DNA from: Colwellia sp. MB02u-6
GTDB lineage: Bacteria; Pseudomonadota; Gammaproteobacteria; Enterobacterales; Alteromonadaceae
Length of the DNA stretch: 64,000 bases
NCBI RefSeq assembly: GCF_014077095.1
Contig: NZ_JACGVG010000038.1
Location: forward strand, 124,001 to 188,000
Reading direction: 5' to 3'
Part shown: one piece after another, positions 17,726 to 25,120 of the stretch
How positions within the stretch are numbered: the first letter of the stretch is position 1
How the letters are laid out: each line of letters starts with the position of its first letter
Translations under genes and position numbers: made by a program
The notes under the pieces: model-generated
What the model saw: only the letters and a program-made list of their open reading frames with translations
Told to the model about the DNA's origin: nothing
The model's database searches: none

Positions 17726-19108
17726 CTATAGTGGGAAATTAAGCGTAAATTTGGCACCTTTTAGTCGCGCTGACGACTCAATACACATGCTACCTTGGTA
17801 ACTATTGATTAAATCTCGCACTATCGCCAAACCAATGCCATGACCATGTTGATAAGTGTCAGCTCGAGTACCACGTTTTAATATCTCTTCTCTTAAATTG
17901 GGTGCGATGCCAGCACCGTCATCTTCAATAATGATCATCATGTTTTTGGAACTGTGACTGATCTCAAGTTGTATTTCTTGCTTAGCGGCTTTGCAAGCGT
18001 TATCTAATAAGTTACCTAGTATTTCTAATAGGTCGGCTTCATCACCTTTAAAGTTGCATTCATCGGTAATATCGACAACAAATAATAAGGATTTATCACG
18101 ATATATTTTTTCTAGACTCTTGATTAATTTTTTTGCTATTGGTGCTACCGCTGTACCTAAGAACCAGGAAGATTGGCCCGCGCTTTGTGCCTTGCGTAAC
18201 TGATATTCAATGATGGCATTAATAATGTTGAGCTGTTCTTGAGTTAGTGGCGATAGTGCGGCTTGAGTTTGCATAACGGCAAGGGGTGTTTTTAAACTAT
18301 GAGCGAGATCTGATAAGGCATTTCGATAGCGTTGGCGCTGTTTTTGTTCGGCATTTAATAATAAATTCAATTGCTCAGTCACTTGATGTAGCTCGGTTGG
18401 ATAAGTGCCCATAAGACGTTTACTTTTACCTTGTTCGACATCACTGAGCTCTATTTGTAAGGTTTTTAACGGCTTTAACGTCCATAACGACCAAAGGTAT
18501 TGAATCAATAAAAGTACCAGCATTAAACCGGCTAACCCTAGCATTAATTGGCGATGAAATTCTGCCATCATCTGAGTTAAGTCGTTTTGTTGCTTAATAA
18601 TATGTAGGGTCATGGCCAAAGGTTGTTGTTCACTGCCATAACTGACACTTAAGCTATATACAAAGTGTGGTTGTGCTGCTATCTGAGCTTGATAAAATGC
18701 ACTCTCTCCTAAGTGAGGTTGTTGAAAGTTTTCTGCCGGCCATGGCGACAGTAATGACTGAGAACTCCAAAGCTTTTCAGATGAGGCGGGTAGTTGATGT
18801 GCCGTATTTTCTTGCCTTGTTGCTGAGCTACTAGTGAGCACAGCATATAAGCCTGACTGGCTAACATTAAATTGCGTTTCCAATAATAGCTCAGGCATCA
18901 GCAAGGTGTCATTTTCAACTTCAATAATGGCTAGAATAGAGTAAGAATAAGCAGAGAGTTCATTCTTTAAACTAGCAAGCATATGTTTTTCATAGGCATT
19001 ACTGATAATTAACCCAACAATGGGCAATAAGATGAAAATCATTAATAAGGCACTAAGCAGCACTCTAGTTTTTAATGATTTAAGTGACTTCTTTAGCGAA
19101 TATAACAA
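17726..19108 (-). CDS. PhoQ-like sensor histidine kinase
   Basis: Inner-membrane sensor kinase, 460 residues. Helix one about residues 15-37, a periplasmic sensor of about 150 residues, helix two LMLGLAGLMLVLLLIQYLWSL, a HAMP linker, the H-box LSDLAHSLKTPLAVMQ near residue 270, N-box EILGNLLDNACKAAK, G-boxes IIIEDDGAGI and HGIGLAIVRDLI. The HSLKTPLAV form of the H-box is that of PhoQ. The periplasmic domain has no obvious acidic divalent-cation patch like E. coli PhoQ, so the signal is open. TTG start at 19108 after AAAGGT. It follows the response regulator by 48 nt. Confidence 0.9.
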   Translation of the reverse strand: MLYSLKKSLKSLKTRVLLSALLMIFILLPIVGLIISNAYEKHMLASLKNELSAYSYSILAIIEVENDTLLMPELLLETQFNVSQSGLYAVLTSSSATRQENTAHQLPASSEKLWSSQSLLSPWPAENFQQPHLGESAFYQAQIAAQPHFVYSLSVSYGSEQQPLAMTLHIIKQQNDLTQMMAEFHRQLMLGLAGLMLVLLLIQYLWSLWTLKPLKTLQIELSDVEQGKSKRLMGTYPTELHQVTEQLNLLLNAEQKQRQRYRNALSDLAHSLKTPLAVMQTQAALSPLTQEQLNIINAIIEYQLRKAQSAGQSSWFLGTAVAPIAKKLIKSLEKIYRDKSLLFVVDITDECNFKGDEADLLEILGNLLDNACKAAKQEIQLEISHSSKNMMIIIEDDGAGIAPNLREEILKRGTRADTYQHGHGIGLAIVRDLINSYQGSMCIESSARLKGAKFTLNFPL

Positions 19109-19156
19109 CTAAATTTACCTTTTGTAAAATAAAAACCCAATGCTATGTTAGTTTAA

Positions 19157-19846
19157 TTAACCAGAGATTAAGTGTGTTAAATCTTTTAATAAGTAGCCTT
19201 GGCCACGTAAAGTTTCAATAAATTGGTATTGGTTTTCAGGGTCAAGTTTCTTTCGTAGTCGGCGGATAAAAACTTCTATTACGTTGGAGTCCAAGTCAAA
19301 GTCTTGATCATAAATATGTTCAGTGAGCTGTGTTTTTGATTTGACTTCACCTAAATGGTGCATTAAGTATTCAAATAATTTGTATTCATAACTACTGAGC
19401 GAAATAACCTGTTTATTAACAATAACTTGCCTACTTGCGGTGTTAATCGCAAAGGGGCCATTTGCGATTAACGGACTTGCTTGACCAGCACTGCGTCGAA
19501 TTAAGGCATTTAACCGTGCTAATAGCTCTTCAATATGAAAAGGTTTAGTTAAGTAATCATCAGCGCCGGCGTCTAATCCAGCGACTTTATCTTGCCAACT
19601 GCCACGCGCCGTGAGTATTAATATGGGAAAAATAAACCCTTGTTCGCGCAAGGACTTAACAACGCTTACGCCATCAATTTTTGGTAAGCCTAAATCAATA
19701 ATAGCCGCATCGTACGGAAACTCTTGGCCTTGAAATAAGCCATGCTCACCATCACTGGCAACATCGACACAGTATTTTGCCATAATTAAATGATCTTTCA
19801 CGTGTTGTTGCAGATTCTTATCGTCTTCAATGAGCAAAATTCGCAT
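19157..19846 (-). CDS. PhoP-like response regulator (OmpR family)
   Basis: 229 residues. Receiver domain with acidic pocket E7-D8-D9, phospho-acceptor Asp51 in AAIIDLGLPK, and the segment LTARGSWQDKVAGLDAGADDYLTKPFHIEELLAR, which is nearly the PhoP sequence. The C-terminal winged helix carries SSYEYKLFEYLM and VFIRRLRKKLDPENQYQFIETLRGQGYLL. It is the middle gene of PepSY-regulator-kinase, 3 nt after the PepSY stop. A matching direct-repeat operator precedes the operon, so autoregulation is likely. The names phoP or qseB are possible but not certain. Confidence 0.92.
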   Translation of the reverse strand: MRILLIEDDKNLQQHVKDHLIMAKYCVDVASDGEHGLFQGQEFPYDAAIIDLGLPKIDGVSVVKSLREQGFIFPILILTARGSWQDKVAGLDAGADDYLTKPFHIEELLARLNALIRRSAGQASPLIANGPFAINTASRQVIVNKQVISLSSYEYKLFEYLMHHLGEVKSKTQLTEHIYDQDFDLDSNVIEVFIRRLRKKLDPENQYQFIETLRGQGYLLKDLTHLISG

Positions 19847-19849
19847 TAA

Positions 19850-20161
19850 TTAGTTTCCTGATACACGGCCTGATTGGGCGTCAACGTTAACTGAAATTAC
19901 ATGACCGTTGTCTTTAAGTAACTTTACTCGGTAGCTTGGATTTTTTTTAGAACCATTGTTATTAACTTTTAGTATTTTACCACCAAATTTATTTTGAACA
20001 ATTCGGGCAGCTTGTTGAGGGCTAAGTGACTTAGCACTGTTAGATTGACCATATTTAGTTTTTACAATCATCAAGCTATTAGGCGTAGTCTCAATACTAG
20101 CAAACACTGGGGCTGCTATTAATGACGTTACTACGCTTAACATAAATAATTGTTTTTTCAT
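19850..20161 (-). CDS. Periplasmic PepSY-domain protein
   Basis: 103 residues: signal peptide MKKQLFMLSVVTSLIAAPVFAS, then a single PepSY-type domain (SLSPQQAARIVQNKFGGKIL to VISVNVDAQSGRV). Small PepSY proteins often accompany two-component systems and may modulate the sensor's periplasmic domain or a protease; that is inference here. First gene of the operon; its ATG is about 77 nt after the predicted transcription start at the operator-controlled promoter. Confidence 0.85.
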   Translation of the reverse strand: MKKQLFMLSVVTSLIAAPVFASIETTPNSLMIVKTKYGQSNSAKSLSPQQAARIVQNKFGGKILKVNNNGSKKNPSYRVKLLKDNGHVISVNVDAQSGRVSGN

Positions 20162-20244
20162 TGTGAAACCTTATTAAAACGACTGATCAAAACGAGATTG
20201 TCAAACAGTGTAAAATAATGATGGATAGAATCCAAGTAGGGGGT

Positions 20245-20278
20245 ATTTTAAAATAACTAAACTGAATGCTTTCTGAAT
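20245..20278 (-). promoter_or_regulatory. PhoP-type operator and -10 box of the PepSY-regulator-kinase operon
   Basis: On the minus strand: ATTCAG (20278-20273), 5 nt, ATTCAG (20267-20262), 11 nt, then TAAAAT (20250-20245). Predicted start near 20238. Same spacing as the two other boxes of the locus; consistent with autoregulation by the encoded response regulator. Confidence 0.78.
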
Positions 20279-20350
20279 ATAAGCTCACTGTTTTATCCGC
20301 CTGCATCTTATGGTGTTTAATAACGGTAATATTTAAAAGTCAAAAATAGT

Positions 20351-20384
20351 GTTCAGGCAGGGTTCAGAATAACTCAGGTTAAAT
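20351..20384 (+). promoter_or_regulatory. PhoP-type operator and -10 box of the surface-protein gene
   Basis: GTTCAG (20351-20356), 5 nt, GTTCAG (20362-20367), 11 nt, then TTAAAT (20379-20384). A third TCAG occurs at 20374. Predicted start near 20391, with the ATG of the divergent gene at 20414 after a GAGG ribosome binding site. It faces the operon operator across about 70 nt. Confidence 0.78.
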
Positions 20385-20413
20385 GACAGCCATACTTTAT
20401 CGAGGCTATCATT

Positions 20414-21250
20414 ATGTTTAATAAAATTTTTTATAAACGGTTTAATCAGAAATCTACAATCAACTTAACAGCAACATTGTTATTGATAAGCCAAGTGTCT
20501 CTTGCACAAACGCCCCTAGAAGTGGAGCAGGTAAGTCGCTCTGCGAGTGGATTAAAAAGTAATGCATTCGAGCGTGAAAAAATTAACCCTAACCTTAACC
20601 TTAAAGAGCAAGTCAATATTTCCCAGAGAACCTTAGCATTTAAAGGCATGAGTCGAGCTGAGGTAAGCTATGCTCGCCAGCAAAAAGCAACATCAAATTT
20701 ACTCACCTTAGCGCTAAGTCAATATGTTGAATATGATGCCGGTTCGTATCATAGCTTTTCAATTTACAGCGCTTTCAGTGAACTTATTCTGGATATTGAT
20801 GAAGACGGCTATTATCAGCGCTTTAGCGTAACATTCGATGCCGATATATTATCGTCAATGGCTAATAAACAAGCCGTTGTTTATGCTGATTTATATTTGA
20901 GTCAAAATGGTGGACCTTGGGCTTTGTACTTTTCTAGTGATAACTTTGTTATTACTGGCGAAGATAGTGAAGATGAATTTGAAGTGATTACTCAGTTAGA
21001 TTCAGGTTATGTAGCAGATCATTATGATGTGTTAATTGACTTATACGAAGTGGGCTTTAGTGCTGTGGTGGCGACTTACAGCGCCAATAATACTAATGCG
21101 CTTTATGCACTGCCATTGGAAAGTAGTGACTATGATCCTGAGTATATAGCGGTTGAATACTACGATGAACACTCAGGAGGCAGCAGTTGGTTGTTTTTCG
21201 GGGCCTTATTGGCCTTAGTTTACCGTTATTTTTTAGTTAAATTCGGATGA
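20414..21250 (+). CDS. Choice-of-anchor-H-like surface protein
   Basis: 278 residues. Signal peptide at the N-terminus (to about residue 31, cleavage after LAQ), a helical charged stretch, then a beta-rich domain with acidic segments ILDIDEDGYYQRFSVTFDAD and YDVLIDLYEV. The C-terminus is a sorting-type tail: HSGGSSWLFFGALLALVYRYF, i.e. a Gly-Gly-Ser motif, one hydrophobic helix and a basic end. That layout fits the choice-of-anchor H group and resembles GlyGly-CTERM substrates of rhombosortase. Divergent from the PhoP/PhoQ-like operon and preceded by the same operator type, so probably a target of that system. Molecular function unknown. Confidence 0.75.
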   Translation: MFNKIFYKRFNQKSTINLTATLLLISQVSLAQTPLEVEQVSRSASGLKSNAFEREKINPNLNLKEQVNISQRTLAFKGMSRAEVSYARQQKATSNLLTLALSQYVEYDAGSYHSFSIYSAFSELILDIDEDGYYQRFSVTFDADILSSMANKQAVVYADLYLSQNGGPWALYFSSDNFVITGEDSEDEFEVITQLDSGYVADHYDVLIDLYEVGFSAVVATYSANNTNALYALPLESSDYDPEYIAVEYYDEHSGGSSWLFFGALLALVYRYFLVKFG

Positions 21251-21429
21251 TATTAAAAATCAATTAAACTGACAAGGTTATGTTATTTCGTAGTAATAAA
21301 GCGATTATTAGCGAAAATAGCGCGGCTTGTTACTTATGTCTAGTAATAAAGTTTGACCTGATTTCTAATATCCTGATATGGTTGAGAGATAAAAAAAATA
21401 AAAATCGTACTATTTATGAGGGACTCTAA

Positions 21430-22080
21430 ATGTCACCAGAAGTCATTGAAAAAACCAATGTCGATATAAAAGCTGCATATCTTTCGGCCGAAGATTTAAA
21501 ATTAGCCGCATCATTATTATACCAAGCGTATCATGACGATCCGGTTTTTCTTGAAATATTCTCTGCAGATAAAAGCGATTATGAACAACGCTTACGGGCA
21601 GCGATACGTGAAGAACTAAATGTTTTTTGGCAAGCAAAGCAGCCAATGATCGGTTTGTATTTAGGTGAAACTATGGTGGGTGTTGCCTGCTTAAATAACC
21701 CTGAAGAAGGTGTGTCATCTGAGCGATTTTGGCATTGGCGCTTGAAAATGATGCTTGGTGCAGGTTATTTTAGTACCAAACAAATGATTGAAAAAGAAAA
21801 AATTGTTTTAGCGACAGTACCGTTGAAAAAATTTCACATGTTGTCTTTTATTGCTATACACCCATTACATCAACACCATGGCTTTGGTCATTATCTAATG
21901 GCAGCAGTCAATACCATTTTATCAGAGCATAAAGACAGTGAAGGTGTCGCCGTTTACGCTACCAGTAAAAAATATAAAGCATTTTTTAAAGACGTAAACT
22001 ATCAGTTTATTAAAGAAGTTGCTGTTGGTAATGTCTCTGGTTCTTTGATGGTTTATTATCGAGAAGCAGCGGAAAATTAA
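21430..22080 (+). CDS. GNAT-family N-acetyltransferase
   Basis: 216 residues, cytoplasmic. Seen: the N-terminal helix ASLLYQAYHDDPVFLEIF, the strand carrying GLYLGETMVGVACLNNP, then the acetyl-CoA-binding motif A: MLSFIAIHPLHQHHGFGHYLMAAV, where Q/H-x-x-G-x-G/A binds the pyrophosphate. The C-terminal strand GVAVYATSKKYKAFFKDVNYQFIKEV is the usual motif B region. Substrate not predictable. Single gene; ATG at 21430 lies after GAGGGAC. Confidence 0.82.
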   Translation: MSPEVIEKTNVDIKAAYLSAEDLKLAASLLYQAYHDDPVFLEIFSADKSDYEQRLRAAIREELNVFWQAKQPMIGLYLGETMVGVACLNNPEEGVSSERFWHWRLKMMLGAGYFSTKQMIEKEKIVLATVPLKKFHMLSFIAIHPLHQHHGFGHYLMAAVNTILSEHKDSEGVAVYATSKKYKAFFKDVNYQFIKEVAVGNVSGSLMVYYREAAEN

Positions 22081-22628
22081 TGCTTAACCATTTAGCTGTC
22101 AATCTTATATAAGTAAAGTGATACAACTAAAGCTTCACTTTAGTTAGCTAAATAATCAATTCGGTACATGGGTGATGGTTTTCATTGCTTATGGGGGACT
22201 GGTATTTAGTTATTCGCTGTGATGTTACAGCGATGTTAGCACTTAAATAACTAAAAGGTTTTCTGATAAAATTTCTAGTAGGGTTTTTGTTATAGACCCG
22301 CCTCACTTCTAACTTACTTCCCAACGAGTAAGCCAATAAAGTGTTACCTATGGTGTTATCGATTTTGGTAATATTTTTACATAGAGACTCTTATATAAAC
22401 GCACTCACATCGATATATGAGTTAGCAAGGTTATTCAGAGGCAGTTGCCAATAACAAGATTTTTTTGGTGTTGGTAACCGACTTCGCACTACTTTCACCC
22501 TCTATTGAGCGGCCTTAAATTCTGTCTGGTAGCGAACCCGTTCTCAGCTTACACAAGTCTGCATCTTAAAGTGTAAGGGTTACAATACCAGTAGTTTGTT
22601 TTTCGTACACCTGAATGCGCCAACTCAA
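22081..22628. other. Intergenic region upstream of the csrB control region
   Basis: No gene called. An inverted repeat TAAAGTGA...TCACTTTA at about 22116-22143, 35 nt after the acetyltransferase stop, may end that transcript. A further inverted repeat (CTTACAC...GTGTAAG, about 22551-22578) lies just before the GacA-type box. Confidence 0.45.
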
Positions 22629-22646
22629 TGTAAGACATGTCTCACA
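22629..22646 (+). promoter_or_regulatory. GacA/UvrY binding box upstream of csrB
   Basis: TGTAAGACATGTCTCACA matches the palindromic GacA/UvrY consensus TGTAAG-N6-CTTACA with a single mismatch. A second half site TGTAAG follows at 22651. The box centre is about 178 nt before the predicted start of the CsrB RNA, the usual distance for this upstream activating site, and the interval is extremely AT-rich, as expected if the DNA must bend. Confidence 0.75.
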
Positions 22647-22779
22647 TTACTGTAAGATATAATACTTTTGGTAGACATGTAAATCTTTAATTGTATTTTA
22701 AGTTATTGTTTTTATTGTTTTATTTTTAATTATTTAATGTTGCGATTGATTTTATGATGATTTTTTTAAATCACCTACT

Positions 22780-22809
22780 TTGAAAAGCTAGCATTTAGTC
22801 TACTATTAT
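22780..22809 (+). promoter_or_regulatory. Sigma-70 promoter of the CsrB RNA
   Basis: TTGAAA (22780-22785), 18-nt spacer, TATTAT (22804-22809). Predicted start near 22816, so the transcript would open with GTCAGGAAGAC, which resembles the GTC...GGA opening of known csrB RNAs. Confidence 0.6.
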
Positions 22810-22815
22810 ACCTGT

Positions 22816-23117
22816 CAGGAAGACAAAGGGATTACGAATAACGGTGATGGTTTACCACTAGGATGCTTAGATTAGCAAAGAGATAGGATGTCTCGCAAGG
22901 ATAGATTGAATAATTGTCACGGAATAATCATCAGGAAGATGAATATAGACAATTGATGTAACTAGGATAGTTATTATTAAGGACAATATGGACAGCAAAA
23001 GGTTTGCTAGGAAAGGCTAGGGATAGCTCTTTATGGATGAAGAGGGAACATTATATAGTTATGCAGGATGCATATAAGCTAGTTATAGAAATGCGGTTCA
23101 TTGAACCGCTTTTTTTT
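22816..23117 (+). ncRNA. csrB: CsrB-type regulatory RNA (CsrA sponge)
   Basis: About 300 nt without a coding frame but with 15 GGA motifs, most as AGGA, GGGA or TGGA at roughly 15-25 nt intervals. Several sit in short hairpin loops, for example GCTAGGGATAGC, CTAGGATAG, TGCAGGATGCA and GAGATAGGATGTCTC. It ends in a perfect intrinsic terminator, GCGGTTC-ATT-GAACCGC plus eight T (23093-23117). With the GacA/UvrY box upstream this is the full signature of CsrB/CsrC RNAs, which titrate the translational repressor CsrA under BarA-UvrY control. Exact 5' end is inferred from the promoter. Confidence 0.85.
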
Positions 23118-23272
23118 GTCTAAAATTCAATCAACGTACTAAAGCCAGTCTAATTTAAAGCCAATCTAACAAGCAATTTTGTCAAAGCTTATTTTAAATG
23201 AGGCCATTAACCCCTCTTCAAATCAAATCAACAATTAATTCAAGGCTGGTTTATTTTTATTTATCAGGCCAA

Positions 23273-24391
23273 TTAATATTCAATTAAATTAGCATAAAAA
23301 GATGATTTCCCTAACCTAGCTTGACTACCTTTTAATGAGAAACTGTAACCGCAGAGTGAAAATTTGTTTTTAAAAGCGATATTTTTAATTAACGCTTTGG
23401 TGTCTAATGGTGAGAAATAAGCATAATACTTGTTATCTATTGTACTGACACTATAGGTTCTGATCACTTCTGCTTTCGTAAACTCTATGATTTTACAGCT
23501 TTTATCACCTTCAGCATTACCTAGGGCCCAAACGTTAAGGTTATCTTCAACACTAGCTTGCCACTGGATAACAATAGCGTTATTAGCAGCGATCATAATA
23601 GAGAAGTTGTCTGGCAATGTTATCTGATGTTGAAATTCTTTTGCTTTTTTTTGAATTTCACTTGTGTGTTCCACAGGATTTTTGGCCGGTGTTTGCTTAT
23701 CAAATAGCATTGATATAATGAATGCTAGTACTAATAAAAAGCTAATCAAGGCTATAAAGAGTTGGCTCTTTTTTTTGCTAAAAAGCGCTAAGCGAATTGA
23801 CTCAGCAAGCTCAGTCTTGTCTTGCGTACTATCACTGAAGTGACTGCCACTGGTGGTTGAAGAGGTATTTTGACTATTATCTGCAAGTGGTGAATAATCA
23901 TTTTTATTATGCAAAGATTGATTGATATTGACACTATTCATAGTAGGTTCAATACGTTGACTGTTTCGAGAGTTAGTTTTTTTTAGTTGTTGAAAATCAG
24001 ATAAGTTAACTGGACCATTATAACCAAGTGTATAGCGCCTTTGACTTTTACTTGGGTAAGTTAAAAGTACGACCATCATAAGTAAAGGTATTAATAGCAA
24101 CCAATAACTACTGTTGTAGCCAGTAAAAACAATAAAAAAACCTGTTATCAAAAAACTGCCCGCAGGTGCTAGAATCCAAGTGTTATGTAGGTGCGCATCA
24201 TTGAGTCGGCGCTGCGTAGCCGCTAAGTATGTTGATGAACATAATAACAGTATAAAAATGGCGCTGAATTTATGATCACTCAAGCTTTCATTTAGTATGA
24301 TAAAAGCAAGAAAACATGTAAGACTAATAAAGATAAAACGTTGTCGGTTATCAAAACCGTGCCAGCAAAATAGCGACTTAATAAGTTGCAA
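23273..24391 (-). CDS. DUF805-like membrane protein with C-terminal extracytoplasmic domain
   Basis: 372 residues. TTG start at 24391, directly after a strong GGAGG. The N-terminal 130 residues have about four membrane helices and the DUF805 signature, here AATQRRLNDAHLHNTW in place of the usual RRLHD-G. A polar Ser/Asn-rich linker (about 135-205) follows, then one more helix LFIALISFLLVLAFIISMLF and a C-terminal domain of about 140 residues with two cysteines (SCKIIEF, FSLCGYSF), probably periplasmic. The long linker and extra domain are unusual for DUF805 proteins, which usually end after the membrane part. Function unknown. Confidence 0.7.
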   Translation of the reverse strand: MQLIKSLFCWHGFDNRQRFIFISLTCFLAFIILNESLSDHKFSAIFILLLCSSTYLAATQRRLNDAHLHNTWILAPAGSFLITGFFIVFTGYNSSYWLLLIPLLMMVVLLTYPSKSQRRYTLGYNGPVNLSDFQQLKKTNSRNSQRIEPTMNSVNINQSLHNKNDYSPLADNSQNTSSTTSGSHFSDSTQDKTELAESIRLALFSKKKSQLFIALISFLLVLAFIISMLFDKQTPAKNPVEHTSEIQKKAKEFQHQITLPDNFSIMIAANNAIVIQWQASVEDNLNVWALGNAEGDKSCKIIEFTKAEVIRTYSVSTIDNKYYAYFSPLDTKALIKNIAFKNKFSLCGYSFSLKGSQARLGKSSFYANLIEY

Positions 24392-24578
24392 AAGACCTCC
24401 AAAAATAAGTTAGCTATATGGCGGTATACGCTAACTTGAAAATTACTAAAATAAAACTCAATGAGACTTATCAAGGGTAACCAATTTATCCTGCGAAGTC
24501 AGTTTATCTGAGATATTTGTTTGTGCACTTATAGTCATTTATCAAACTATTTTTAGAATATCAATTAAAGTAGACTTT

Positions 24579-24769
24579 ATGCTGTCAAACAGACACAGAG
24601 CTAGGGAAGCGATTAAGTACAGAGCAAAAAATAGCGCTGTATTTATAGAGAGAATATTAAGTTATATAATTTAGGTCAATATGGATACTTTCCAGGACGT
24701 GCAGATTATTCATGGAGTGAACAGGCCCTTTTGGAAGACATAATTAGCGAAATCAAAAAAGCGACTTAA
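24579..24769 (+). pseudogene. Possible frameshifted remnant of a small gene
   Basis: One frame from ATG at 24579 reads MLSNRHRAREAIKYRAKNSA then VFIERILSYII and stops at 24675. The frame that follows reads LYNLGQYGYFPGRADYSWSE then QALLEDIISEIKKAT and stops at 24769. Joined by one shift they give a smooth roughly 64-residue small protein with compositional character of coding DNA. Neither half is recognised. A terminator-like stem overlaps the stop codon. Confidence 0.3.
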
Positions 24770-24780
24770 GATCGCTTTTC
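24756..24780 (-). terminator. Terminator of the DUF3549-DUF3301 operon
   Basis: AAAAGCGA/TCGCTTTT with a 7-nt loop; on the minus strand it is followed by a run of T. It lies 30 nt after the DUF3301 stop codon. The symmetric arms make it potentially bidirectional. Confidence 0.8.
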
Positions 24781-24809
24781 CTTTACCTGCTTATTTATTC
24801 AGCGTTGTG

Positions 24810-25112
24810 TTAGTTAACTCGGTAAGGGGGCGTGTCGATATTGTCAAGTTTGTAACCACGTAATATCATTGTGCCATGGTATGTAGATTCACCATCACCA
24901 CTAAATTCAAAATCAAAATGACTTAACCAATGTGGTCCTAAGCGTTTAGAGAACCTAAATCGACTCGATAAACGCGCTATCGCTAAAAATTGCAAATTTT
25001 CTTGTTTACAATATTTATCAACATGGGAACGAGCATACTCAGATACTTTGCGCAAATACACAAAATACCAAAAGAGTAAGCCAATAAAAAGTAGATAGTA
25101 AATATTTTCCAT
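24810..25112 (-). CDS. DUF3301 family protein
   Basis: 100 residues: one N-terminal membrane helix (ENIYYLLFIGLLFWYFVYLRK) and a soluble part with QFLAIARLSSRFRFSKRLGPHW, the pattern I associate with DUF3301 proteins of Vibrio, Shewanella and relatives. It starts 8 nt after the DUF3549 gene and is cotranscribed with it. No function known. Confidence 0.8.
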   Translation of the reverse strand: MENIYYLLFIGLLFWYFVYLRKVSEYARSHVDKYCKQENLQFLAIARLSSRFRFSKRLGPHWLSHFDFEFSGDGESTYHGTMILRGYKLDNIDTPPYRVN

Positions 25113-25120
25113 GAGAATGC

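Noticed and set aside
22148-22336. Minus-strand frame of 62 codons upstream of csrB
   Set aside because: No start signal, no family resemblance, lies in a regulatory interval.
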